Below, one piece after another: positions 37,846 to 48,818 of a stretch of DNA of 64,000 nucleotides. Made by a program: the position numbers and the translations under genes. Origin of the DNA: Centropus unirufus (taxonomy: Eukaryota > Chordata > Aves > Cuculiformes > Centropidae). Numbering within the stretch: position 1 is the first letter of the stretch; each line of letters starts with the position of its first letter. The notes below the pieces were generated by a model that worked only from the letters and a program-made list of their open reading frames with translations, searched no databases and had not been told where the DNA came from. The DNA lies in NCBI GenBank assembly GCA_013397695.1, contig VYZI01000108.1, forward strand, positions 1,068,303-1,132,302, written 5' to 3'.

Positions 37846-40800
37846 TTCTGGCTCCCCCTACACTGTAAGGGGAGAGCTGAGTAGAGCTTCCTAGCATGCC
37901 TAATCAGATTGCCATGTTGGTGGCTTTCAATCTGATTGTTAATTATTCTTTTTTATTGCATGTTTTTATATTAGACACTTAGCTCTTCTTCATAATTAGA
38001 CATAGCGATTATAATATCCTTTTTATATTACACTGGAGTGTTCCTTTAATGCAGATATAAAAAAAAAAACAAACACATAAAATACAAAAGGAAAAAAAAA
38101 AGGTTTGCAACAGCAATGCTTGGGTCCAAAGAAGTGAAGTAGTGGGAGAAAGTGAGTTGCAGCTATTGCTTTTGGTTCCAGCAACACAGTTCATTTTTCT
38201 TTTTTATTCTTCTCCATATTAAGCTTATTCATCTACTACAGTTCACTGAATGAATTCAATATAAAACTAGTCCAAATTTTTAAAAACAGACATTAAACGT
38301 TGTATCTAAATGAAAATTTCTGTTGTTGCTCAGTTGCTGGGAGACATTTTTCTTCTTAGTGTAAATGTTTCCTGAATAAAAGGTTATGTGAGGTGAGGAG
38401 AGAACACTCAGGACACAAGAAGTAGTAGCAGAATATCTTAAACGCGCAAATCAAATTCGTTTTGTTCCTTTATTGCAGCATCCACAGTGATAAGCAGTCT
38501 CATGGCTTCCCTTCATCCAAGGAACAACACGTGTATTCCAGGAGTACTGTTCCACACAGGTCCATCTGGGAGTTTGTTTCAGAACAGAATTACCTTCCCC
38601 ATGATAAGAATCTGTGCTTCAGGAATTATTTTGGAAAAAGACATTCTGCTAGCAAAAAGGAAAATAATTTAAAAATGTGTGATTCAGAGAATAAAGCTTG
38701 GATTACCGCTCTCTTAGGAAGATGAATGAGGAAGTAAGGGTCCAAAAAGCTGTCCCTGGAAGACATTTTAGAACAAGCTGTTGGGATTGACTGTAACATT
38801 ATGCAGAGGCTTGTTGTGCGAGATACGCCTGTCAGTTGGCTCACAGCAGTTGTTCTTCTCCAGCTGGTTCACGAACAGTGCAAATGTAGTGAGGAAGGAA
38901 ATTCTTCCATAGTACAAACATTAGCAATGCCTGGTGGCATCTCGTCGCTCTGGTATGGTAAAGTGGGATAGAACTGCCCTGTGGAGGTAGCTAGTAAGAT
39001 GTTTTAAGGGAGAATATCTTTAAGTGTTGGCTGAACCAAGGGTGTATGAAACTAAGATGGTTTCACAGTAGTTCAGCAGCTAATTCTTGAGTGCCTCAAC
39101 AGATTCAATAGCAGAGAGATGATATCTTATCAGTCAGATATTAGTCACACCTTCTACAAAATCCCTAATCCTATTCAACATAAAGTTCCATGTACCATAA
39201 GATTTCAGTCCAAGAAACATTAAAGTTTGAATTAACTCTCTTAATTTTACATGATTTTAAAACTTCACTGATTCCCCCAGTTGCTTATAGAAGTGTAAAT
39301 CAGGAGTAACTTTTAGAGGGACAGCATTCCAGAGGAAACTCTGCAACTGAAATAAATCCTCCACTTCACTGGAGACCTGAGCAGAGGAGGACAACCATGC
39401 TTTGTATGAACTGCTTTTGAACATGCATGGAAGATAAGATACATCAACTGCGCTAAAACAAACCATTTTCTTCTTATGCATGCACCCTGCAATTCTACTT
39501 TTTACTGCCTAGGCAATCACACCGCTGGAATCTTATTCAGCCATTGAGTAAAATATATGTTTGTCTTGCAATTATGTAAATAAGGTAAGTGGTTAAGATT
39601 TAGACCCAGAATAATAATGTTCACATCATTGTTCCTTCAATAAACAGGAAGCTTTGGATGTAATGTTAGTTGTGCTATGTATGTTCCATACCACAGAAAA
39701 ACACAAGCTGACACAGAGATGATGTGGTATTTTTATTGTTTTTAAAACAATATTTAGGCAGGGTAACTCCTACTGCTATTTACACGTTTGAAAGAAAGCC
39801 TTGTTTCATCCATGGAAATATGTCAGAATTTTGTAATAAAGCATATTGTGCAATATATTTAAACATGGCCCAAATTAATTAAAATGTAGTGGACATGAAA
39901 GATACATACTCAATGTGACATTTCAAATAGGGAGAAAATATGATAATAAGCTATTTCCATGTGTTGCCATCCTTCTGGTAAAATAATACTTCTGTTTTAA
40001 ATGAAGCCACTGAGCAATAACATTCATTTTTGGAGTTCCACAGTGGTTAGAACTGATTGTATACAGGCTGTAATCATCATTCTAATTCTGCCCAGGAAAC
40101 CCTGTCTCCCCACCATGGAGAAATTTGGAATAAAAAGCCTCATTCCAGGAAAAAGAATTTCCAAATAATCCTGGGCACCAGATCAAAATATGAGCTCCAA
40201 ATCCATCCCTTTTTCTTAATAAGAATCAGCACTTTGAAGAGTGCTGCTTCACAAGGAAATAATTACATTAGTCAGTCTCTTGGCACTGGTGTGAGCTGGA
40301 GCCTTCTCTTAAAATGAGGCCCAGCCTCACCCTGTAGTGCCTCCAAATACCCCAAAGATGCAAACAGCCCCAAGACCCTTCATTAACAGGGCTATTTGTT
40401 CACTGCAGGAATTCCCATAGCCCTGGCGTTGCAAATGGGTGCATTTTCATAGGCAGAAAACTAACATGGAATGAGAGGACAGAAAGGGATCTGGAGACAG
40501 TACATGGCAGTACTGATGCTTGAGGCAACCTTGGGTAAGAAAGACATCAGCTTGTGTGCTGGAGAGTAGAGTACAAAGAAGGAGACAGAAATAAGGGTTG
40601 ACTTTTTCTATGCTTCCCTTTGCATACAAAGGATCTGATCACACAGATGTCAAATCTAGCTGTGCCTTAGATACAGGGCCTTTGGGTAACTCTGCAGCCC
40701 AATGGGTTGCTGATACATGATTATGTTTTTGTCTCTTGCTCAGTCTGTTCTTGAATTTTAGTGCATATAATCAAGACAACTCCAATGTTCAGGACTTGAC

Positions 40801-42332
40801 AAACACTAGGAAGATTCTGTAAGACTGCTTCGATTGCTCCAGGCTGGAGAGATCTTGTGTTTAGTCCACAGAGTAAACCTATGCGCCTTTCGCTTCAGAG
40901 ACTTCGAGAACCAGAAAAAAGATGTTCCTTTTTATTGAGCCTCCAATTATCTGATTTTCAAGAGCAGAAAGATCGTACATTTTTGGTGAAAGTCAAAAGG
41001 CAAGCAGTGCCCATTACTGCATATTAAAGTGCAACACTGTACCCTTGATCTATAGGAACTGGAATCAACCTTGCCTAGTGCCAATACCATAAACGCTCCA
41101 AGGAAGCATCCAAGCTATCCAACACTACTGACTTCAGTAGGAGATAGGTGTTTAAATACTTTTCACATACTTATAACTTAATGGTCCTTATGTTGCTCCT
41201 ACTTGTCCATTTGAGCCCTCCATCCCATTACCAACAGAATGATTTCTTTCACACCTGCCCTTCAATGAGACAAATAATCAGCACCAGTTTTAAGTAATGT
41301 GGTAGAGCCACTACTTGAAACTGCTAAGATTGGTCTGGAACAGAATGGACAACTCATCTTTTGTTGAAAGACTGCTAAGAAGGGGATCTGTTTCCTGAAG
41401 CACAGGGAGAGTAATTTAGTTCTAAGATAGACGTATGCACCGCTTTGCTCACTAGCTCAGCTGAGTTCTACTGAATACACGGGACCTAAGTTGCTCAGTG
41501 AGGTCAATGGACACATAGGAAGTCCACCCCATCCGTGATGATGATTACTTTGCTGACAGCTCTTTTCAGGTGATCTATCTATCTGCTTCTGTGGACTGAT
41601 ATTTTACCAGTTATTGTTTGCTCTTATCCAGCTACACGACCAGTAGCAAGTGCTCCTCTGTTGGTTTCCATTGACCTAATGGGGAAAATGTGCAGATGTA
41701 GGATTCATTCATAATTTGAATTTAGTTAGAGAAGAAAGCATCATTAGACTGTTACTGTTACAACCAAACACAGAAGTGCACATTTGTCAGTGGGGAAAGC
41801 ACATAACCTCACATGTACTGAATTAGAGCTTGCTGGAATTCTCAGCAACTGGTAAAGTGATGGAAGGAGCCAGACTTGTGTGGTAGATACAGATTCACTT
41901 TTGTGTTGCAGAAAGAGCCCTGGGCACAGGAGCGGAGGACCCTTCCAAAGGTGCTGACAGAAATTAGTTACAGCATTTTGACAGACTTTTGTGCATCTAT
42001 GGGAGGGGGGAGCTGCTGCTGGATAGTTTATTTTGTGGCATTGCCGAGGTATTACAGAAATACCTTGTCAAAGACACCAGAGGAATCCAGACTGTGTGCT
42101 CTGTGCTTTAACCACTAGGCTAAATCTGGGGCTTCCGTGTTTAGAATTAGCTCCTCTTTATCTTGTGTATTTTAGCATTGTGGTCTCAGGATACTACAAG
42201 GTGTCAGAACAAAGAGGAAGACTATTCCTCTGCCTTGGAGTTGGTTTTCTGAAAAAGAAACACAGTGGATAAAGTTCAAACCTACAGGATCTAAGCTAGA
42301 TTTACTGCCTAGACATACTGATCTGGAGTACT

Positions 42333-42366
42333 CCAGTCTGCCAGCATTGCTGTTTTGGCAGACTGG
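42333..42366. repeat. Perfect 11-bp stem hairpin
   Basis: CCAGTCTGCCA at 42333-42343 is the exact reverse complement of TGGCAGACTGG at 42356-42366, with a 12-base spacer whose ends can form a G-U pair. Partial complementarity may continue outward (GGAG against CACC). No T-run follows, so it is not terminator-like. It could be a short RNA hairpin, a cruciform or chance. Confidence 0.7.
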
Positions 42367-43771
42367 CAGCACCTAGTAACCCCACCAAGGAGTAGCAGTG
42401 TTGATGGGCAAGAGGCTGTCCTGTTATGTTCTGCCCTGAAGGAGGTAGGGTTTTCCTCGTAAAATACAGGGTGGATGTATGTGTTTGGGCAGAAAGAATG
42501 GAAGAATGAACCAGTAACAAAGCTAGAGTCTTCCATCAACAAAGGGTAAATCAAGAATAACTTGGAAGGAGGCAGCAGCTTTACAGCTCTCAGTGTGCCA
42601 TGGCATTGGAGGAGATGAGAGATTAGTACTGGTCAGATTTTCCACAAAAATGTTTGTGCTTAGAGGTCAATTACTCATCAGTTTTATAGGGGATGGATCT
42701 TGTGTGAGAAACTCCCATCCTTACATTCAGGGTGTGCTGATTGTGAGAAAGATATGTGCGTATCTGCCCGTCTCAGTCTTCTGCTTCCTAGTATCTGATG
42801 CATAAACCTGAGATTTAAGTGCTGCGTGCTCTAGTCGTTGCATACTCCATATCAGACACAGATAATTCAGTCCAGCATCTCCTGGATGACCGGCCTAGCA
42901 ATTCACTTTCTCAGTCTGAATAAGCACAGTTGTCTTTCTGGCTTTAATAATTTAGAGATCTTTGTTCTTTACAAAATGGAGAATAAGACAAAACTGTGAA
43001 ACTGTGAAATCTGTTGTGGACAATAGGGAAATAGGGAAAATGAGACTTCCTTGTGATCAATGAAGTTGTCACTGGCAGAGGAATGGTGGGGGTTGTTTGT
43101 TTGGACAGCAAGAAGAGAAGACATTGGGCTGGAAGGCAAAACCAAGAAATCTGTTTGATGCAGCAAAGAGGGAGAGCTGGTAGAATGATGCACAGAGGGA
43201 ATGGTGTGCAAGAGTGGAAATAGTACATCAGGCAACAACATTGATTTGAGGGAAAAACAGAAGTGCCAGCTGTACAGATCAACAGTTTAGGCAAAATTAC
43301 AGAAAGTAGTCAGGGATAGGTTTAGACAGAAGCAACAACATTCTTTTGCATTATGCTCCTGGATTGTGCAAGAATGGCACTGAACTCAACATGGCCTGTG
43401 AGGGCCCAGAGGGCAGCTGTTGATAAAACCCTTTACAAGAGAGAGGGAGAGAGGAGGACCAGGGTGAGACTGCTGGATTTGAAAAAGGCCTGGATGAAGA
43501 GGGGAGTGAAGGCATCAGTTAACCTGAACCTTTCTGAGGGTTAGGGGATAAGATATAGAGACTGTTTAAGAGTGTAACATGGGCGAAACCACAAGAAAAT
43601 AAATCTAGTTGAGAAAGGAATGCATATTAAATAGGATATGGCCTCTGGTAAGCAAGGAATTGAGAGGACATGGTATCTAGAAAGGAGGCAGAAAGGAGAT
43701 GGAGAGGGATTGCCTTTCTAATTATGGGTATCTGTAACTTTCCTGAGATATAATGGGCAGAGGATGACTAA

Positions 43772-43790
43772 CATATGACTGAGTCATATG
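43772..43790. promoter_or_regulatory. 19-base palindrome centred on an AP-1 site
   Basis: CATATGACT at 43772-43780, a central G, and AGTCATATG at 43782-43790 form a perfect palindrome with 9-base arms. The centre contains TGAGTCA, the TPA-response element bound by Fos/Jun and related bZIP dimers. The outer CATATG units are E-box-type hexamers. The sequence match is clear; whether any protein uses it is unknown. Confidence 0.5.
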
Positions 43791-44024
43791 AACCGTGTGA
43801 CAGAGTCTAAATTCAGCTGCTGAGGGACTTGAATATTCACTATTCACATGAAACTTGGAAATTTTCCCCCGAATGCTATTCTGGTGCAGGTGATCCTAAA
43901 CCTTCTGTAGCTAAAACAAAAAAAAATAAAATAGAAAATCCACTGCCGTCTAGAAAATCTAGCCCGGTAAATAAGTCAACATTCATTCTGGCAAGCAAGT
44001 TTATTACCTGATTCACTCAGGTGA

Positions 44025-44450
44025 GTGAAGGTGATCAGAGGACTGGAGCACCTCTCATACAAGAACAGGCTGAGAGAGTTGGGATTGTTCACCCTAGGGA
44101 AGACAAGGCTCCAGGGAGACCTTAGAGCAGCCTGTCAGTACTTAAAGGGGTCCTGCAGAAAAGATGGAGAGAGGCTCTTTATCAGGAAGTATAGTGATGG
44201 AGTTAGGGGTAATGGTTTTAAGCTGAAAGAGCTGAGGTTTAGATGAGATACTAGGAAGAAATTTTTTAGTGTGAGTGTGGTGAGGCACTGGCACAGGCTG
44301 CCCAGAGAAGTCCTGGATGTTCCATCCCTAGAGATGTTCAAAGCCAGCTTGGATGAAGCCTTGAGCAACCTGATGTAGTAGGTGTTCCTGCTCATGACAG
44401 GGGGGCTAGAACTGGATAATCTTTTCTACTTGTCCCTTCTTCCCCTGTGA
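44025..44450 (+). mobile_element. CR1 LINE 3' fragment, third lineage
   Basis: This is a plus-strand CR1 copy of about 425 bases starting at GGACTGGAGCACCTCTCATA. Translation from 44025 gives GLEHLSYKNRLRELGLFTLG, then TRLQGDLRA, YLKGSCRKDGERLF and GNGFKLKELRFR, a recognised CR1 ORF2 C-terminal region, ending at a stop in 44244-44246. The remaining C-terminal block, equivalent to RHWHRLPREV..PSLEMFKASLDEALSNL, is visible in the nucleotides (GGCACTGGCACAGGCTGCCC) to about 44370. After it comes the 3' UTR with a GGGGGGCTAGAACTGGATAA string. The terminal GATTCTATGA repeat is not preserved. The wording differs from the other copies, indicating another CR1 subfamily. Confidence 0.93.
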
Positions 44451-45537
44451 CCTAGCCTTGGGAACTGATGTGGGTTCAAATAATCTGCTGTCCTAGTCTT
44501 CAGGTGATTGACCTAGTACAATCATGGTTGTCTGATGATCTTAACTGAGAGCAATTACTGAAGAACTGAGGAGTGATGGAAATAAGGATTAATGTCCCTT
44601 CCCAGCTGAGCTGGAGTTTCTTTGAGCACAGAAGGGAGATTTGGGCTTTTGTGGGTAGTATAGATTAATAGAGGTTATGTTCTTCTGACTTGGCAATCTG
44701 CCCCACTTTACCATTACATTTTTGTCACAGGGAAAGGGCAATAGAACAAGCAAGTGGGCTACTGAGAACAAATGTGGAGTAAGCAGCCTTTCAGCCTCAG
44801 GATTCAGACATTAGTCACGTGCAAATCAGCGAACATCCCTGCCACCTGACTCATGGAGCTGCCTAGAAAATCACCAACTGAAAAAAACCTATGCAGCTAA
44901 TTCTTCCTTTCACAAAGAAACAGTCCTAATGCTGCCAGTTCGGCAGCATTTTTCCAGATCAGTAGCTGGACTTTTTTCACAGTATTTCCTGGGAAGTTAC
45001 ACACAGGGAGAAGGGAATCAAGGAATTCCCCTGACTCCTAACCCTTCCTTAGTGCTCTCCCATCCCTTATGAATAATAGCAAAAGGGTCTCAGCAGCTGA
45101 TGCTTTTATGGAACGGTGGAGAGGAAGTGCCTGTGATTTTGTTTCTTTGTGAAAGTTTTACTGTCATAATTCCCAGGATGGTACACAGTGCTCTGGGCTT
45201 CTGCCTGCACAATAGTTTTAAACATTTCTGTTTAATCAAGAGTGAAGTAAATGTCAGAGATTCAATGTTCTAGATCAGCAGTTTCCAACACTGATACATC
45301 TTAATCAAGCAATTAGGTGCCTTTGTTGTTATTGTTTGGTGTTTTCCACATTGGAGAAGGGAACAGATTTGCTGCTTTGCTCTGATGACTGCTAGCAGCA
45401 GTGTTTGTTGTTAACAGAGACATTTACACCTAACCACCAGTTGGCAGGTGTTAACACTTTGTTACTTGCTATTCCCACATGCTGAGGATTGTGGGAAAGC
45501 TGTCAAGCTCTCCGTCTTGTGTAACACTTCGTTCTTA

Positions 45538-45555
45538 CAATAACAACAACAACAA
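45538..45555 (+). repeat. AAC microsatellite
   Basis: About five units of CAA/AAC are flanked by ordinary sequence. Confidence 0.7.
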
Positions 45556-48300
45556 GCTCTAAACAAATGTAGAAGCTCTCTAGGAATGCAGCACTAGCAA
45601 AGTCAGAAGAAAAAAAGGATGGACCCTCAGGCCTCCTAGTTTTAATGGGAGGTAATATGAGGCTTTGTGGAAAGTTTGAGATATTTCCTTATCTTGGTTT
45701 GGAAGTAGGTCAATGGAGGTCAGGTGCTTTTCTATTTCTTTATTTGTCCCTATTGATGATGTGATCTGGTCTTATAAGAAATGGAGAATGCTCTCTGTGC
45801 CCCAACATTTCTAGTCTGCCTCTGACATTTGAACCTGTTCGTGTGCAGGAAAATGTATGAATGCAGCATACAATCTGAGAAAGCACAGAAAGAGGATAGG
45901 AGTGCTTTGATTTGTTGGGGGGGCGACTGGCCAGCAAAAAATGAGAATTTCTATTAGTTCAGCGTTTCTGGAGAGCTCAGATGGGGCCAGGAAAAAAAAG
46001 ACTGCCTGTGAATTATAGCGCATACATATCTGTAATATCTACATATTTTCCTCTCTTTTGTTTTCTGTCATCCATGTGCTTGCACATATTCTGCTTTTGC
46101 AGACACAAGGTCATTATTTTACAGTCAAGTGATCCAAGTGATTGATTTATTACTGATGAAGTGAGGCTTGATTGATTTTGTATTTACATGAAGACAGTTA
46201 AGAAGGAGAAGGAGGTGCAAGGCAGCTGCAGAGTTGGGTACAAAGCAGAAAACCTCTAGAGCACGTGGGCCAAATGCTACAATGGCTTACATTAGTATTC
46301 ACTTTTTATAGCTGATTGTAGCAGGGCTGCACTGAATAATTGCACCACTTCCACTGAAACAGTGCTATAATTTCCTTAACCTAGAGAATCAAGCCCTTGG
46401 TGAGGAGGGATTTAATGCATTTGGGTTTTGTTGGGAGTGCTTTGGATGGAGAGAATGTGATAGAAGGAGTGATGCAGTGCATGCAGGCTATGGCTGAGCT
46501 GCCTTTTGAACATAGTTTCAAGTTTAGAGACACTCTCTAGTTCATCTTATGACCAAACTGAACACTAGTTCTGTGTTAGATTTACAATGCAGTAGGAGAG
46601 ATACTTACCCTTGCACTATGTATAGGCTGAGTTCAGGATAGGGTAGTTCTTGAGGTACCCTCATACTGGCTTGAATCTGCTGATGCCCATCCCGTCAAAC
46701 CTAAAGAAATGTCTCCTGATAGGTGGGTTGGCCAAGTTCTTTCTTGGAAATATTCCTAGTGCATGATAAGAAGCCCTGTGGGATTTGAAGTCAGTTGAGC
46801 AGCAGGTTGTTAACAATATGGTTGCACAGTCATGCTCTAGTGGCCTGACTCCAGGCCTCTATTGGACAAGGAAGTGTAAACATAGCATGAAGTCCTCTTA
46901 AATTAAGTTAATTTTTATTCTGGGTACATTAGTTAAGTGTTAGGGGTTTAATGAAGGAGGCATTGGATAGAATCTTCTGGGCTTTGTTTTACCTGTGGAG
47001 TGATCCCAGTGGTCTAGTCTGACTTCCCAGTTCTGTAATCTGCTGCATTAAGCAGTTTTTTTTAATGGAGTTGACATTGTTTTCTTGACATGAAATCACT
47101 CTTGTACCTGTGCATTACTTCAAAAAGCCTCGTGTTTGCAGAGGCACCTCCTGCAAGCTGGTTATGAAAGATCTTTCTGCTAGACTTGGGTGGGTGGAGG
47201 AGGGACCGGCTTGTGTACAGCCGCATGATGCATTTCTTAACTTCAGATTTCTCTTAAAAGATTACTTGCTCAGCAGAAAAAGAAAGTCAAGGCAGTCACT
47301 AATTTTAGTAGAATTAATATGTGGAACAAATATTCATGAACACATCTTGTGTAGGCATGGTTCGGAATTTGTTCCTGTGCATATTAAAAGATGTTTTATC
47401 GTCTGAAAACCCTAGGTAGAAAACTCTTATAGCTTAGGGAAACCATGGTGAAAATAAAAGGAGGGAAGACCAGTCTTTTCATGAATGGAATTCAGAGAGT
47501 GGGTTTGAACTTTGCCACACATCCTCTATTTACTTTATTTATTTGTGCTCTGCTTCTTTTATGTAGGTGTGACAGTGTGATTTGTAGATTTTGCAGGGCT
47601 TGAAAAGCACTTACTGGTTGGTTTTGAGGTACTCAGGTGAAAAACATGATTTATTGCAATGAAATTGTAGATTTCATTTGAGGGTATGACTACAGATTGA
47701 CAAAAAACATGTTAGCAATAAGAAGGTCTTTTCCATCCTCCCAGCCAAATGGCAGGCATAGCTGTAAGCACGGGTCTCATCCACTGCAGCACTGAGAAAA
47801 GTGCTTTTTCCCAATTTACATGACAGTTAGTGCCATTTTACTTTGTATTACAACAAGTTGGGAAAGATGCTAATAATCCTCAGTGTGTTCCTTTGTTGGG
47901 AGGTGAGATCTCCCTGGAACATGGCAGCCGCTTTACTGTGATGATATGATCTCATTCACAGTTGCTATTTTCTACTTGTACTGCAAAGGTGCCTTGAGGT
48001 CTACAGTGATATAGCTGGTTTAACCATAGGCATACATAAGCTGGGTTTAATCACAAGCATAGACAAGAGTCAGCTCTGGAGTGCTGATCCTGCAGACATG
48101 AGACCTATTACTTAAGCTACTTGCTTATATAAATAACTGAAGAACTGGAGCTGAGCCTTGTGACTTCTCAGCATCTTAGCTACCCTAGTTTGAATAGAGT
48201 CGTTAGCATTTTGTGAGAGGATTCATATTTAATTTGGATTATTTGATTTCCATAAGTGAAACAAAGAGTGAAATATTTCTTGAGTTCCTAGCATGATTTC

Positions 48301-48381
48301 TGTTCTTTCTTTTTTCTCCTTCTTTATAAGCTTATTTATTCTTTTTTTTTTTCCTTCCTTCTTTTTTCCCACCCCACCCAG
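48301..48381 (+). repeat. Pyrimidine-rich interval (A-rich on minus strand)
   Basis: T and C runs are interrupted by a short AT-rich piece. Read on the minus strand it is an A/G-rich tail-like tract about 130 bases beyond the U2-derived segment and in the same orientation. This may be the tail of a retroposed unit with the U2 copy as its head (inference). Confidence 0.4.
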
Positions 48382-48509
48382 GCTTAAACAGTGCCGGGAA
48401 ATTCTGTACTTACCCAGCTGTAATGTCTGAGGAAAGCCAAGTTGTTGGTTTTTTTCCATGCATCAAAATCATAATAGTTTGAAATGACTTATTAACTCAC
48501 TGAGTTTCC

Positions 48510-48570
48510 CAGAGAGAGGACTTCAGATACTTAACTGATATGCCCCTTGTACTTAGCCAAAAGGCCGAAC
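48510..48570 (-). pseudogene. U2 snRNA 5'-end pseudogene (or U2-headed SINE)
   Basis: Read on the minus strand this matches the first 70 or so bases of U2 spliceosomal RNA. The 23 bases at 48568-48546 (including TCGGCCTTTTGGCTAAG) match at 21 positions. After that, 15 bases of U2 are replaced by 5. Then 17 bases at 48540-48524 (TATCAGTT...ATCTG) match at 15, and finally GTCCTCT near 48521 matches after a 2-base gap. The replaced block contained GUAGUA, the branch-point recognition sequence, so the copy cannot act as U2. No U2 sequence from stem-loop III or the Sm-site region onward was found at lower coordinates, so it is 3'-truncated. It was probably made by reverse transcription of U2 RNA. 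Confidence 0.78.
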
Positions 48571-48715
48571 AAAGGTTAGGGTAAGTGGATATACATGATT
48601 TTTTTATCTAAGTCCTTGAGGATTTCCCATTAGCTAAGTCAGAGAGTCTTATTTTGGTCGAGAAAAAATAATTAACATGGATCAAGTAAAATATGTTAAT
48701 TTATTCTCTTTACAG

Positions 48716-48818
48716 GCCTTTTGCTGGTGCAAACTGTGAAGTCTGTGGACAGAGAAGCTATCGTTGGTTCCTCAGATGCCTCTCTTGCCTGACAAGACAC
48801 AGTGATGACCTTAAATAG
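48716..48818 (+). other. Possible terminal exon encoding CxxC pairs
   Basis: TTTATTCTCTTTACAG at 48700-48715 looks like a good 3' splice acceptor. The frame that starts at 48717 reads PFAGANCEVCGQRSYRW and continues FLRCLSCLTRHSDDLK to a TAG at 48816. It has two CxxC pairs spaced as in small zinc-binding folds. With only 33 codons, no donor and no partner exon, this is a candidate only. I recognise no family with certainty, and chance is a live explanation. Confidence 0.15.

Larger units (their letters stand above)
37846..44024. other. Non-coding stretch (about 6 kb), two inverted repeats
   Basis: No gene was recognised. There are A-rich bits around 38058-38102. Frames reach 116 codons (minus, 43294-42944), Cys/Ser/Leu/Pro-rich and without a known domain. 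The interval 43820-43900 has faint similarity to a CR1 endonuclease block (a DLNIHY..ETW wording where CR1 has a DFN..ICW block), but it is too weak to call. Two compact inverted repeats are listed separately. Confidence 0.5.
44451..48509. other. Non-coding stretch (about 4 kb), no gene seen
   Basis: No gene was recognised. It contains an AAC repeat at 45538-45555, a G7 run near 45920 and a pyrimidine-rich interval at 48301-48381. The frame at 47110-47406 (98 codons, plus) has no known domain and no splice context. A phrase near 46990-47035 slightly resembles an old CR1/L3-type tail but is too weak to call. Confidence 0.5.

Noticed and set aside
42944..43294. 116-codon minus-strand Cys/Pro/Ser/Leu-rich frame
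   Set aside because: Antisense of a purine-rich stretch, with two overlapping minus frames of similar bias and no domain.
43820..43900. Possible CR1 endonuclease relic just upstream of the 44-kb CR1
   Set aside because: Only a few residues resemble the DFN..ICW block, and spacing and flanks do not align. It would need a profile search.
46603..46620. U1 snRNA 5' end (ATACTTACC)
   Set aside because: Only nine bases match and the following U1 sequence is absent, unlike the U2 match at 48.5 kb.
46973..47035. Possible ancient CR1/L3-type tail (GTGGTCTAGTCTGACTTCC)
   Set aside because: Only one short phrase resembles such tails, with no neighbouring blocks in the right order.
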